Below are positions 42,662 to 53,590 of a stretch of 64,000 nucleotides of DNA, one piece after another. The stretch lies in the NCBI GenBank assembly GCA_030998015.1, contig JARWMV010000241.1, positions 1,274,427 to 1,338,426 on the forward strand. Reading direction: 5' to 3'. A program made the position numbers and the translations under genes. Every line of letters starts with the position of its first letter. Position 1 is the first letter of the stretch. The notes below the pieces were generated by a model. It was given only the letters and a program-made list of their open reading frames with translations. It had not been told where the DNA came from and did not search any database. The DNA comes from Ceratorhiza oryzae-sativae (taxonomy: Eukaryota; Basidiomycota; Agaricomycetes; Cantharellales; Ceratobasidiaceae).

Positions 42662-43368
42662 AGTTTCCTTTGGGTGTGTCGAAAGGGGTGTTGAGGTTGT
42701 TGATGACGGCGGCTACGAAAGGTCGGAATCAGAACGCATCCGGCCGGATAACACGATTGGTTCCGAAGTGGCTCGTAGTTGAGCCACATGAGCGCAAACT
42801 ATTTTGTGATTCTCACAACACGAAGAGAGCAAGGCCTTCACCTTCTACCGTGAGATAGCAGATTGAATTTTGAGCTTTAATTCACGAATAAAAGTACCCA
42901 AAGCTCTCCGGAGTATGATCGCTTCCCCGGGAGGACGAAGCTGCCACGACTCTCCGTCCACATCAGTACCTAGACATGGGTGACCCGCTGGCACCTTGGA
43001 TTTCTATACAATTGTTTGTTCAGGTTCGACGATTACGATCACAAATATCCAACGGTGACTTGTGCAATTTGTCTCGCCATTAGTAAACAAACAAAGCAAG
43101 TAGAATTCTTTGTTGAGTCGCCGACACTTGTGCAAGCCGCAAGTTCACGCTCAACCAAGAACCCATATGACTAGCCCTAGTGACCAAAACAGAGTATATT
43201 ACGTGAAAAAAAACAGCTGGCTCCCGTATCGCGATCCAGCAACATACAACATAAGAGAATCATATCGACATTCCATCCCAAATCTACATTATAGCACAAA
43301 CATTAGTTTCCACAAGGTCCGGTCCTTTATACATGCTCCGGCCGCCAGCGCGCCAGCCCAACATCGTA
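42662..43368. other. intergenic, RPL14 promoter side
   Basis: Should hold the RPL14 promoter and, next to 43369, the 3' UTR of the following minus-strand gene. No other feature is supported. Confidence 0.5.
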
Positions 43369-44793
43369 TCAATCCCCACGATTTGCAAGCGCAACGCCCA
43401 TTCCAGCCGTCACGCTTCCCTTTCGCCCAGGTCCAAACGGAAACCCGGTCGGCCCTGTGGCTCCGACGCCGCTCCCTCCTCCCGCCCCGATCCTCGGTGA
43501 GGGAAAGCCAGTGGTCAAGCCCAACCCAGGCGACGGGAATCCGCTGCCGGCACCGATTCTCGGCGAAGGGAACGCGCCGTTATTATTAGCAACTCGAGGT
43601 GAGGGGAAGCCATTGGTGGCCACGATCCTGGGAGAAGACTCCATCGTTCGAGGGCCGGGTCCAGCACCAGGACTGGACATGGGAAGGTTATTCGAGGCTA
43701 GGTTTGAGATGTGGATTTTAGGTCGCGGTACGCGCGCTTCAGATACTTCTTTTCCCTTGGTATTCAATAAGGGCTCGTCATTTGGGCTGGCGGAAGAGTC
43801 GTTTTGGGATGACGAGGAAGGTGGAGGTTTTGCCTCGGCTTCCGAGCTGATCATCGCTTCGCCCTTTGGACTGACATCGATAAGCACCGGCGGTGGAGGG
43901 GGAGGAGGGGTTGCTGCAGACACGTAGACCTGACCAAGCGGACTGGGAGGACCCTTGTGGAGACCCAAACCCAACGCGTTGCTTCCAGCCCGCGAACGAC
44001 CAGTCCTGCTCGTGCCAGTGCCGGAACTCGAGCCGGAGACCACGCTCGAGCGGCCGTTTGAGCGGGTATAGACGGCCGCACCCATGTCGGCGTCGGCGTC
44101 CTCCGGATCGACGTCATCCACGCCAGGGGTGGAGGTCGTCGTCGAGGGCGGTGAAATAGGCAGATCGGTACCTGGACCTGAACCTGGATAGCCCTCGAAT
44201 TCGCCGCTGGCGGCCTCGAGCGCGAGCTGCTGCGCGGCCTTGCGTTCGCGACGGTCTCTCCTGCGGGCTTTGCGCGCGGCCTTTTCCGCCCGGAGTCGCG
44301 CGAGCTCCTCTTCGGGCGACTCTTGGCGCCGAACCGGCTGTTCCCGCTGGGGCTGGGGTTGGCTGCCCGCAGCAAGCGAGCTGATCGCTGCATCGGGCAA
44401 CGGGGCCGCGTCCGAGTCGTAGCGCGGCCGCACACGCGGGGGAGAAGAAGCGGTCGGGGGTCGGGCATGCGGTTCCCGAGGCTGCTCGACTTGGTCATCG
44501 TCCGAGTCGAGTGCAATCCGCGGCTTGCCAAACAGGTTTAGTCCGCACAGCTGCGGCATCCGGTTCTTTTTCTTCTTGGTTCGGGCGCGGGCGTTGGCCC
44601 CAAACGTCGAGTGCAGCGACATGGCATCGCTGTCGTTTTCGAGATCCGACGACGGCGGGCGGAGCAGTGCATCCAAATCGCTGCTCCTGGGGCCAAGTAC
44701 AGGCGACGGGGGAAGCGCCGGTGGTCGGTTGGTGCAGGGCAGACACGACGACAAGAGGGCTCGAAAGGCATCGAGATGAGTAGGGGCATCCAT
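43369..44793 (-). CDS. disordered protein with FPSPR repeats
   Basis: A single open frame of 474 residues from the ATG of MDAPTHLDAFRALLSSC. The N-terminus is short and helical. A basic cluster (RARTKKKKNR, residues 70-79) could act in nuclear import. Residues 160-195 form a highly charged helix (EEELARLRAEKAARKARRRD and on) of coiled-coil or single-helix type. The rest is Pro/Ser/Gly-rich, with a poly-Pro run at about 296-302 and four FPSP units (about 396-433), spaced 11-13 residues and mostly followed by Arg, that offer Ser-Pro sites for proline-directed kinases. No catalytic domain is visible and function is unknown. It is intact and its GC-rich third positions differ from the intergenic surroundings. 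Confidence 0.75.
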   Translation of the reverse strand: MDAPTHLDAFRALLSSCLPCTNRPPALPPSPVLGPRSSDLDALLRPPSSDLENDSDAMSLHSTFGANARARTKKKKNRMPQLCGLNLFGKPRIALDSDDDQVEQPREPHARPPTASSPPRVRPRYDSDAAPLPDAAISSLAAGSQPQPQREQPVRRQESPEEELARLRAEKAARKARRRDRRERKAAQQLALEAASGEFEGYPGSGPGTDLPISPPSTTTSTPGVDDVDPEDADADMGAAVYTRSNGRSSVVSGSSSGTGTSRTGRSRAGSNALGLGLHKGPPSPLGQVYVSAATPPPPPPPVLIDVSPKGEAMISSEAEAKPPPSSSSQNDSSASPNDEPLLNTKGKEVSEARVPRPKIHISNLASNNLPMSSPGAGPGPRTMESSPRIVATNGFPSPRVANNNGAFPSPRIGAGSGFPSPGLGLTTGFPSPRIGAGGGSGVGATGPTGFPFGPGRKGSVTAGMGVALANRGD

Positions 44794-47700
44794 AGTTTTG
44801 ACGTGGTATATTGAGACAGATAAATCCGAGATGAATGAACTGGGACAAGACTTAGCCCCGTTTAAACACCATGCATATCCACTCACTCGTAATTATAGAT
44901 ACAGGTTAGCACAGTCTAGGTAGAGAACGCGGGTGGGTCCGACGAGCAGCGTGAAAGCGTGGACGACGTAGGAATCAGGCAATGTGCCCGAGTTGCCGAG
45001 AATCGGAAAATACTTAAGCGCCCAGATCATGTGTCGGCGCTTGGATATGCAGCATGCATGCCAATGTGATGTGCTTACAGCACCTCGGCATGCATGCTGC
45101 ACCAGTTTTGTAATCCAATGCATTTATATCCAGGAACGGCACATCTCGGTCACGTCTCTGCTTTATTGGACTCGATTTATACACATCGAGATCTTTACGC
45201 TCACTAACTGACAGTTACAATTACGGGAAAAATCCTTAACTATAGTCACGACGAGCGATTCTCTCGTGGTGCGATTGTGCATTTGGCAGAGTACAGCCGA
45301 AGCAAGAGGGAAGCAAAGAGACAATGGCTATAGGCTAAGCGCCGACCGCATAAGATTAAACCAATTATGGCTGTTGTGTTCCAGTTCAAAGTCGTGAAAG
45401 GACTAGGTCTGATCAATGAAACCTGAAGAAAGTGAAAGAGAGATGAGGCAGAAGGAAACAAGTCTGCCCTCGAGGCTAGAATGTATTGTTTTGCGACATC
45501 AAATCTTGGGAGTGTCTTCGAGATTCATCTTTTGGCCAAGCGCGTCAAGTAGTCAACTCCGACGACGGGTAATCTAGTTATGGTTGAGCCCGCTATTTCA
45601 AACCCCTTTTATATAATCATAAGCTAGCCATTTTAGCGCAGAATGCGATTCGGATAGATTTGAGCAGATTGGCTGGCTATCCCAGTTAGCCCCAGATACA
45701 ACTTGTATGCGCTGTATATACCACAGGCCTTCGTTGATTCACCCACCACGTCTATTTCGTAAAAACTTGCTGCTTCGGCATCAACCCAACATGTATCACT
45801 CGGGTATATCCGCGAGCCTTGCGAACAAACTCAGCATATTTGGCTCGAAGTTTCTTCTACATACGTTACCAGCGTTTAGTAATCAAACCTTCCATCTCTT
45901 GGCATGCGATATCTCTTTAATGTCTATCTCAATATAACTTGCTGAATCAGCTCACGTAGCCTGTGCGACTGCACCCCCAGGCTGAAGCTTAACTCTACCT
46001 GATGACGGCCTCGAAACCTTGAATCCTCCGCACTGAATGTAGCACCCTTGTCCCGTGAGACTCTTCCAACTATGCATAGCGTACCGGAATCTGTTCGGAC
46101 CGTCGATCCTAGTAGCTCATGAGAACGTTTGCGATTACCTTTAGAACGCGGCTGGTGATCGACAATAGCCACACTAGGATGCCGTTACTCGGGTGTCCCA
46201 CCAACAGATATCCTTACAGCCTGGGAGTACAAGTTACGTCAGGACCGAGGTTCTGGGACGAACCAGCTAGGCACCCGTCTGTTCGTCGTGCCTCACCCGA
46301 GCTGAGACAGACCGCAGACCGCCACTTCGAGAGTCTGTCACATGCCTTCTTATAGGATTGCTCAACCCGGCATGCGTTGAAATGATCGTTCGATTTCCGT
46401 TACAGCCCTACGGCTGGAAGGGTTGAGGGATTGAAAGCAACCCTAGTTGGTTCAGTGATCCGCGGCCATCGTAGTTTCGATGACGATTAAGCGTCGCGGT
46501 TGGATCGCCTGCTTATCTCGGGTACTGGTTTCTACAAAGTCAGGACCTATGAGCTAGTTGATATTTGTTGTTTCTTTTCGGCTCCGGGCCACAGGGAGAC
46601 CTGTTGCTTCTTGACTCGCTATAGATAGAGCTTCTGGAACAGTTCGTATGTGAGTTGGCGTGTAAACCTCCATTCAGTTACTTGGGGCTTACTCTTCAAT
46701 TTAGAAACATATGCCTATATGCGATACACCATCTTATCATAATTTAATTGTACATCAAAATGAACCTGACAATTTATCAGTGCCAGAAGTTTCTACTACA
46801 AGGTTCTCGAAGCGGGGGCACCGAGTGGGTCAGATGGAACGATGTGCTGCCTAAACTCACGTGATGGCCGCTATTACGTATATTTTGCGCACCGGCAATA
46901 TTTAACCTACCTTGATCTCATGCCACCTGTACTAGCAAGCCTCCCTGATATGTTCTCAAGGTCCACAACTCGTTGACGAAGCAGCTCCTCTGATTCTGTA
47001 CTCGCAATAAGTGTATCACTGCTTCCAGGGGTTTGGGAGCTTACATTCACACACATAGAATGTCTTCTGAGGCTGAGCGTATCGCACGCTGCAGCCCTTT
47101 TCTGTACAATCTGCGTACCTGATTCTCCGCGCTACCGACTCTCCGTTGTACTTTGAAATCAAGGTTAGCCCTGCTGTACCTCCCGGGCTCTCTCGTGGCC
47201 CCCTAACTCTGAACTCGAGCTCTACTACAAAATCACCCCACGAAACGTCGCTGTGGCTTGATCCAAGATGGAATGTCGATAATCCATCCAACTGGGAACT
47301 CTCTTTATGTAAACGGCTGGCGGTCCGACCTGCACCTGCTTCTTCCCGTGGCACCAAATCTAACACCCAGTCGACTTGTAGCTATTCAGCCCAAAGATAT
47401 GGCCTACCCGAAAATTTTACTCTCTTCACAGAGTCCGCCCGCGATTCTTTCACACGTTCTTGAGCACAATTTTTTTCTCTGGGTCGCTGCTCGTTGTTCT
47501 GTGACGGATCACTGCTTTACAGTCCAGTTCACTTTGGCCGCTTCAGTCACAGGGCAATGAAATGGCCACCCGATTAATGAAGTAGTCATAAACGAACCAA
47601 AACTTATATCCGGTGGCATTATATATTACACATCCTGATATAATCGTGTATTCCAGCTTCGCTCGAGGTTCGGCTCCACAAACGGGATCCGGTAACCTAT

Positions 47701-50700
47701 CATAGGACTTCCAAGAAGTCCAAGCCATGCGAGTGATTTACTTGACACGAATACGGTGAAGCTGAGATAACAATAACCTCTGGGGTCAAATTGCGGAACG
47801 GAGCTCTCGGAGCTCAGAGATGTATGGTATGCCGTGGGAAACATATCCCAACAAACCTTGTTTCTCTACACCGTCGGTTCGCGAAACCTTTACGGCGCCA
47901 TGCACGAAATAGCCGCCCATATGCGCTTTGTGCAACCGGCGTTTCAAGCGATCCGATGCTGTCTTCTTTCCCTGATCACAACGCCTCGAAATCCTTCATA
48001 TGGAAGCAAGCCTAGGTGCTATAGCCTTGCCTGACGAATTTGGACGGTTGGTAGTCTTCTAGGAGACAGAATACCTGGCTTGAGTTGCCGCCGAACGAGC
48101 GGGGGCCTTTTGATTGGCAGGGTGCCACCGACCAAGATGGCAAGCCTTTTGCGATGATACCGCGGAGACTCAAGTCAACTCCACCGGCTCATATGGATCC
48201 AGACCACCTAGGCAAAAACCCTAGGCAAAAACTCGTTCGTTCTCAAGATTCAAATCCATTTCAAACCGAATGCAGAATTGGATCGACGTGGGGGGGGGGG
48301 CTAGATCACCTCCCCCCCCCACGCTCCGCAACACGCGGCTTTTTCGATAAACCGTTGGCTCCGCAGTGTGACCACACCTTTCTGGATCGAGCCGCCGGAT
48401 TCACAAGGCTCGAGCTCAGGTTCATCATGCCCAGATCGTAAATCTGGGGACAACGGCGGTTACCGATGAAAATACCCTTGTAATGCATTTTCCACTCGGG
48501 TAGATACGCCCGATTTGCACGAGCAGAGGCGTATCCGAAACCCGTAATTGGTCAATTATTCACCAGAATCCTGATCGCATATCACACTCGGGATCCGCTT
48601 GCCGACTAGGAATCGAAATAGCGTCGGACTGATAGTTGATTTCCGCAGCAGGTTGCTATCACTCTGGATGGTATGACGACTATGCCTGTTGTAGAACCAC
48701 CATTATGATACTCCCTTCCGGAGCTATCAACAGCGTGTTATTTTACTGTGGATAACGTGTCCTATGGATAGCTCTCGTTTAGCTGATTGGTAGCCTAGAA
48801 TTCGGTAAGCACAAACACGCTGGAGAGTCAATTATTGGATGTTTGACCCATATAGCATGGTTGAATAGTGTAAACTTGACGCATATGCGCAATTCGCTAC
48901 GTATTGGGCTCAGACGAGTTGGTCTCTCCGGTGCTCCGAGAAGTGTCATTACTGTGCAAGGTCACCGGGTCAACGATCAGGATGAAATTTCATCATACTG
49001 CTGAAGAGCAGAGTCGTCCAATTGTGTCATATGCACTCTGAGCGCTCCCTCCACGAAATGCCCATTTGGGACGTGCGGCTGACTAGCCGTCAATGACACC
49101 TGCCCGTATGCAAATCTCACGCTTCAGTTCTTGGCGTCATTGCAATGCCGCATGCTTCACTTCCAGATTTGACCTGAAGACGCCCAGTTTGGGAGCCGAG
49201 ATATATCGTATGAAGTTGTGCGGGGTTCCGCAGCGAATATAGCCTAGTTTGCGCAAACTTTGATTGTTGATCAGTGCGACTTCCATACTCTTCGCAGTCC
49301 TAGTTGGACATTAGGCATTCCCCCGGGGATATTCCAGCGGCAGGTCTGTTGTCGTCGTCGGCGGACAATGCCGCTCGATCGTGCCTTGACATCATGATCC
49401 AGATACAGACTTGCAAATGAGCTGACACCATTATATTAGGTCTAAACCCGGGTGTATGTAGCCGGATGGGGTAGCCGCTTTATGTGGCGCAAGGCACCGT
49501 ACAGCGAGATAATGTCAATACCGTTGTAGGAACATCCAAACGGTTTCAGCATAGGCTTGAATTAATTCTTTTTTGCACTCCTTTGTTTCGCCAGTAGATC
49601 TCGGACTCGTTCGGAGGTCCGAGCCCGCACAATCTCGGGGCTCTTACCGTACCAAGAGCCTCGCTCAGGCACGCCACGACAGAGGACAGTTCCGGGACAA
49701 GTACTCCCCGGCTTGCGGTCCCGTGAACCGCGAAGGAAACGTCTTTCGTCACAGCCTCCCGTTCGATTTTGACGTTCCGTTCTCGCCTATGACTCAATCA
49801 ATTCGGTATCGCGTCGATCAAACGATACGTGAACGGGGGGGGGGGTCAGAGTTGTGCATATCCGCCCGATTCCCATCCTTGGTTGCTGCCGACCTCCGTG
49901 GCTGTCGGCTATCTCGTGTTCTGGACTCGCGGTGAATGAAAACTGCGAGAGACGATTGCGAAAAGCCCACGCGTCCGAGTGCGAATTTCATTCGTTTCCG
50001 AGGAAATAGGTACATGCGCATACGGTTAGGTCCAGAGATGGGATTGCGGAAACCATTTCCCGTGTGGACGGGCACGATACCCGGCGTGGTATGCTGTGTG
50101 TGAATGCCACCCGCACGGCTGAATATGTAACCTATTTATACATCGCATCCGTCTCACAGTTTCTGGGGCCTGAGCCAGCGGCAGAAAACACCTGATTGTG
50201 TGGCGCCAGCCGTTGGGCAAGTTGTGGGTCAAAAAAGCGAGTAAGCTGGTTCAGCGGTCACGCTTTGAGTTGCTGTCAAGGAGGAGTCAGTGTGTCCGGA
50301 ATTTCAACTGGATCAACCGGGCTTCGACGATGCCCGCCGATCGGGAGACAAATGATCGATCATTTATATTGTAGTCATGAATGTATATTAGTAGTAGCTG
50401 ATAGATTAAGGTAACTCTATTCGCTTGCCTGTATGTATATAAATACAACTTTTACTGGTCAAAATTACTAGGCAGCCAAGCGACGCCGAGAAACTCGGGC
50501 ATTGAGACACAAGCACGTTCGATCAATCAAAGTATACAAACCGCCCTCGCAGAATAAACAAGCACGAAACATCATGTGCTCTCTGCAGAGTCACCTTTGA
50601 CGTCAGAATGGGCACATACTAGAGTCGTTTGGTCTTAGAACCTCTTGCTAGGTGGGTATGCGTTGCCGTGAGACCGCCGTTGAATTGGATACCGGTGACA

Positions 50701-51615
50701 GTTCGGGATGAGCAACGTCCCCGCATTCACACGATATCCAAGCTCTGCAAATCAAGAATCATGGCCCAGGACGAGTGAACACACGGCATTCCCCAAGTCG
50801 ATCCTCTGTCATTTATCCCGGTTTCACGGCGTCAGGTCTTCTGGGTCCGAGATGTGTGATATGGTATCTGCAGATCATGACATCCGATGGTCTTCCGTCA
50901 GGATTGAGTCCTTGAAACAATATGCGGATGTTGCCTCTACGTCTGGCTACTCAATAACCTGCCGTATTTCAGGAACTCTAGGCCGACCAGATCGGAAAAC
51001 GGCATGCACGCCATTGTCATCTCCTCAGCGATTCTCAAACAAACCGCAGCGCACCAGAACAGCAGTTGGCTCTGCACATGGCTGCGAGTTGACATAACGA
51101 TGGTTCGACCCTTGCTTTGCCTTTTCGGGGGGGGGGGAGACTCGGGCCGAACGCTGGATGCGTGGTGCAGCGCGCGCCATGCGATCGAACCGGGGAGCGT
51201 CATTGATGGCCGGCCGAGGGTGGTGGGCCAAAGAGGAAGCGTACCGCCACCTGGCAGGCGAATATTCCTGCAAACAGGAACGCCGCGAAGCCCGATGTGT
51301 GGTGGCCCTGAGCTCATTAGGCGGCAAACGCGGAGCCCAATGCGGACCGCGATCCCCACGGTGACATCTGCAGCTGGCATCATCGATGTTGCTTCGCTTG
51401 CGAAAAGCCTCGGATTCGATGGATGGATTCCGATCTGACAGATGGTCCTGAGACCCGCACTCTGGATGCGCGCGACTTGCTCTCCACACCGCCGGGTCAG
51501 GCTGATGGCCCCAGCCGGCACGGGCCACACAGCCCACGACCGCCGGGGCCCTCATAATGTGCGCCTTGGCCAGCCCGACATATCCTCTGCCTCGCGTCGA
51601 CCTGGGTCAGCCCCT
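44794..51615. other. long gene-poor region
   Basis: Nearly 7 kb without a gene I can support. Frames up to 197 codons (50937-51555, several overlapping on both strands) are GC-rich shadows upstream of the zinc-finger gene. Frames near 47016-47560 are featureless. The region holds several long G runs (48290-48300, about 49837-49847, about 51128-51138) and the G/C hairpin at 48287-48323. Confidence 0.5.
48287..48323. repeat. perfect G/C-run inverted repeat
   Basis: CGTGGGGGGGGG and CCCCCCCCCACG face each other across a spacer of about 13 bp (48299-48311, including two extra Gs). The strand can form a 12-bp G/C hairpin, or a G-rich structure on the plus strand. Exact run length is uncertain because such runs are error-prone. 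Confidence 0.65.
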
Positions 51616-53590
51616 ATGGCCGCGACACTGCACATATACGCCCAGCCGACCGACCTTGCGCGCTGCCCGGACCCAACAGCCAACATGCGACGGGACGAAC
51701 GGCGCCAGGACATGTCCGCCTACTCCTGGCCCATGTACGCCCTCGCCGAAGACAGCCTCGCCCCCGGCCCCTCGGGCTCGCACGCAACGTACGGGCTCAG
51801 CCAGTCCCATGCGCACTCCACAGCGCCTTACTCACACCACCTCCCCGCGTCCCCAGACGGCGCGCATCTGAGCTCCGCCTGGCTCGACGTCCCCCTCGAT
51901 CCCAACGCCATCTATCACGTAAATTCATTTCTCCCCATCACCGTCTGCTGTCACGTTTATGAGCATTCCATTGTCAGATGCCATATCATTCTCCGGCGTG
52001 GTCGGGTACCGCCAACTCGGAGTCTCCATACGAGTACGACCGCCTCGTCTTGCGCCAAGCATGGGAGCAGAGCGTCCGCGACCAATGGTTTCGCCGCAAT
52101 GGAATCAATGCGTCGTCGGCCGACACGCAATACGACCGGTTTATACCCGAGTTGCGCGCCGGCGAATACGTCGAGAGATACCTGGCCAGATCCGATCCCC
52201 GGCAGCAGCCCGTTGGCGAGATGGGCACCATGTAGGTTTCACGTCGATATATGGATGACGTCGTTCTCATCGCTGCAGGCAAACTCCATACATCCCAGAC
52301 GTGCACGAGTCTCAGTCCCCGAATATAGGCTCACCCGTGGAATACACTGGCCTTCCTGCGTCGACCCAATATTACCAACCCCATCCCTACAGCGACCAAA
52401 CCCCAAACCTCGCACCCTCGATCAATCCTTCTACTATCCACGACACGGTTTCAGCCATACCCTCTCCCTTGTCCGCCACGCACGCTTCCAACACCTTCTC
52501 CTTGCATCCTCCCTATCGGGAACCCACTGGCGCCTACTCTCCGACCGATACCGAGAGCTCCACTGGTCTCCACCCCAGTGCACATGGTCCAAAGCTCTCC
52601 GCGAGTCCCGTCACGGTATTGTCTACCCTAGATGGCGACGTCGCCGAATCTCCACTCAGCGATTCCTACCAACCACGCCCCGCCTCTCCGATCAGATCCC
52701 CGTCGGCGAGCGAGCGAGTGATCTCAGAGCCCCTCGCGTCGCCTCTCAACGAGCCGGAAATCAAATCCGAAAATTCCAACGGGGTGCGTGCCAAATCCGA
52801 GGATAGTGTCTCACGCGGGCATCCGGCGGCGGGACCGATGCGAAGGGGGAATAGTGCAGGCGACCGGGGAAAGAACACCGCAGCAACTATCCGCGTGCAG
52901 CGGCCAGCTGGGATCAAGTGGAACCAACGCACGAGGCAAGTTTGCTATTTTGGGACGTCTTGCGCTGGCATATACCCAAAGCATATGTTCGCGAATCATG
53001 CTCGTCGTCGGGAAACTGACGCTGTGCCTCGGTAGATGCTCTTACATCAACCCGGTAACCGGGTTACAGTGTCGTACAAGCGCGGGCAGAGGTCCTGATC
53101 TGGAGAGACATCTGTAAGTCAGACCTTGCTGTTGGCAAATGGGCTTCAGCTCATTCTTTTTTTCGTCGGGTGTCTGTCTAGCCGAACTGTACACTTACGG
53201 GAAGAGGTAATGACTTGCGTTGGGGATGTGTGCTTAGTCAACGACAACTGACACCGATATGCTTGTAGGCAAGAGCGGTTTCAGACGGCTTAATCACACG
53301 GGATAAGGCGGGACTCCTGCCGCCGGATTGGGTAATGGGCGATCGGCTAGACTTTGACTGCCCACATTGTGCAGTCCGCTTTACCCGGGAAGATGCCCGA
53401 GACAGGCACGTTAAAGTCCAACACCAGGTACGTCATCATCCTTCTTTCATATCGTCACGTTCCCGCAAAGGCCCAGACGGCGTCAGGGCTGTTCCCCCCC
53501 AGACCCCTGCATTTGAGTGGGCAATATGCTGGATTCCGTGATGCTGTGCGACGGGGGATGGACGCAATCCATGGCCAAGTCGTATGCTGA
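51616..53590 (+). CDS. C2H2 zinc-finger protein, putative transcription regulator
   Basis: Exons 51616-51918, 51978-52231, 52279-52935, 53036-53113, 53182-53206 and 53269 onward join in frame. Introns are GT-AG except 52936-53035, which is GC-AG (AG|GCAAGT..TAG). The N-terminal two thirds are Pro/Ser/Tyr-rich and disordered, typical of activation regions. Near the C-terminus are two C2H2 fingers: one long (CSYINPVTGLQC, then PDLERHLRTVH across two splice joins) and one classical (CPHCAVRFTREDARDRHVK, then VQH). Two fingers near the end suggest sequence-specific DNA binding in the nucleus. After 53428 the frame either reads through to 53541 or splices a GTACGT..AAAG intron and ends at 53590. 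Confidence 0.8.

Noticed and set aside
47016..47560. Candidate two-strand coding region
   Set aside because: Frames on opposite strands overlap fully, and neither shows a family motif or consistent splice sites.
50937..51555. Long overlapping frames on both strands upstream of the zinc-finger gene
   Set aside because: GC-rich shadows in several frames at once, no domain or splice pattern; the supported gene starts at 51616.
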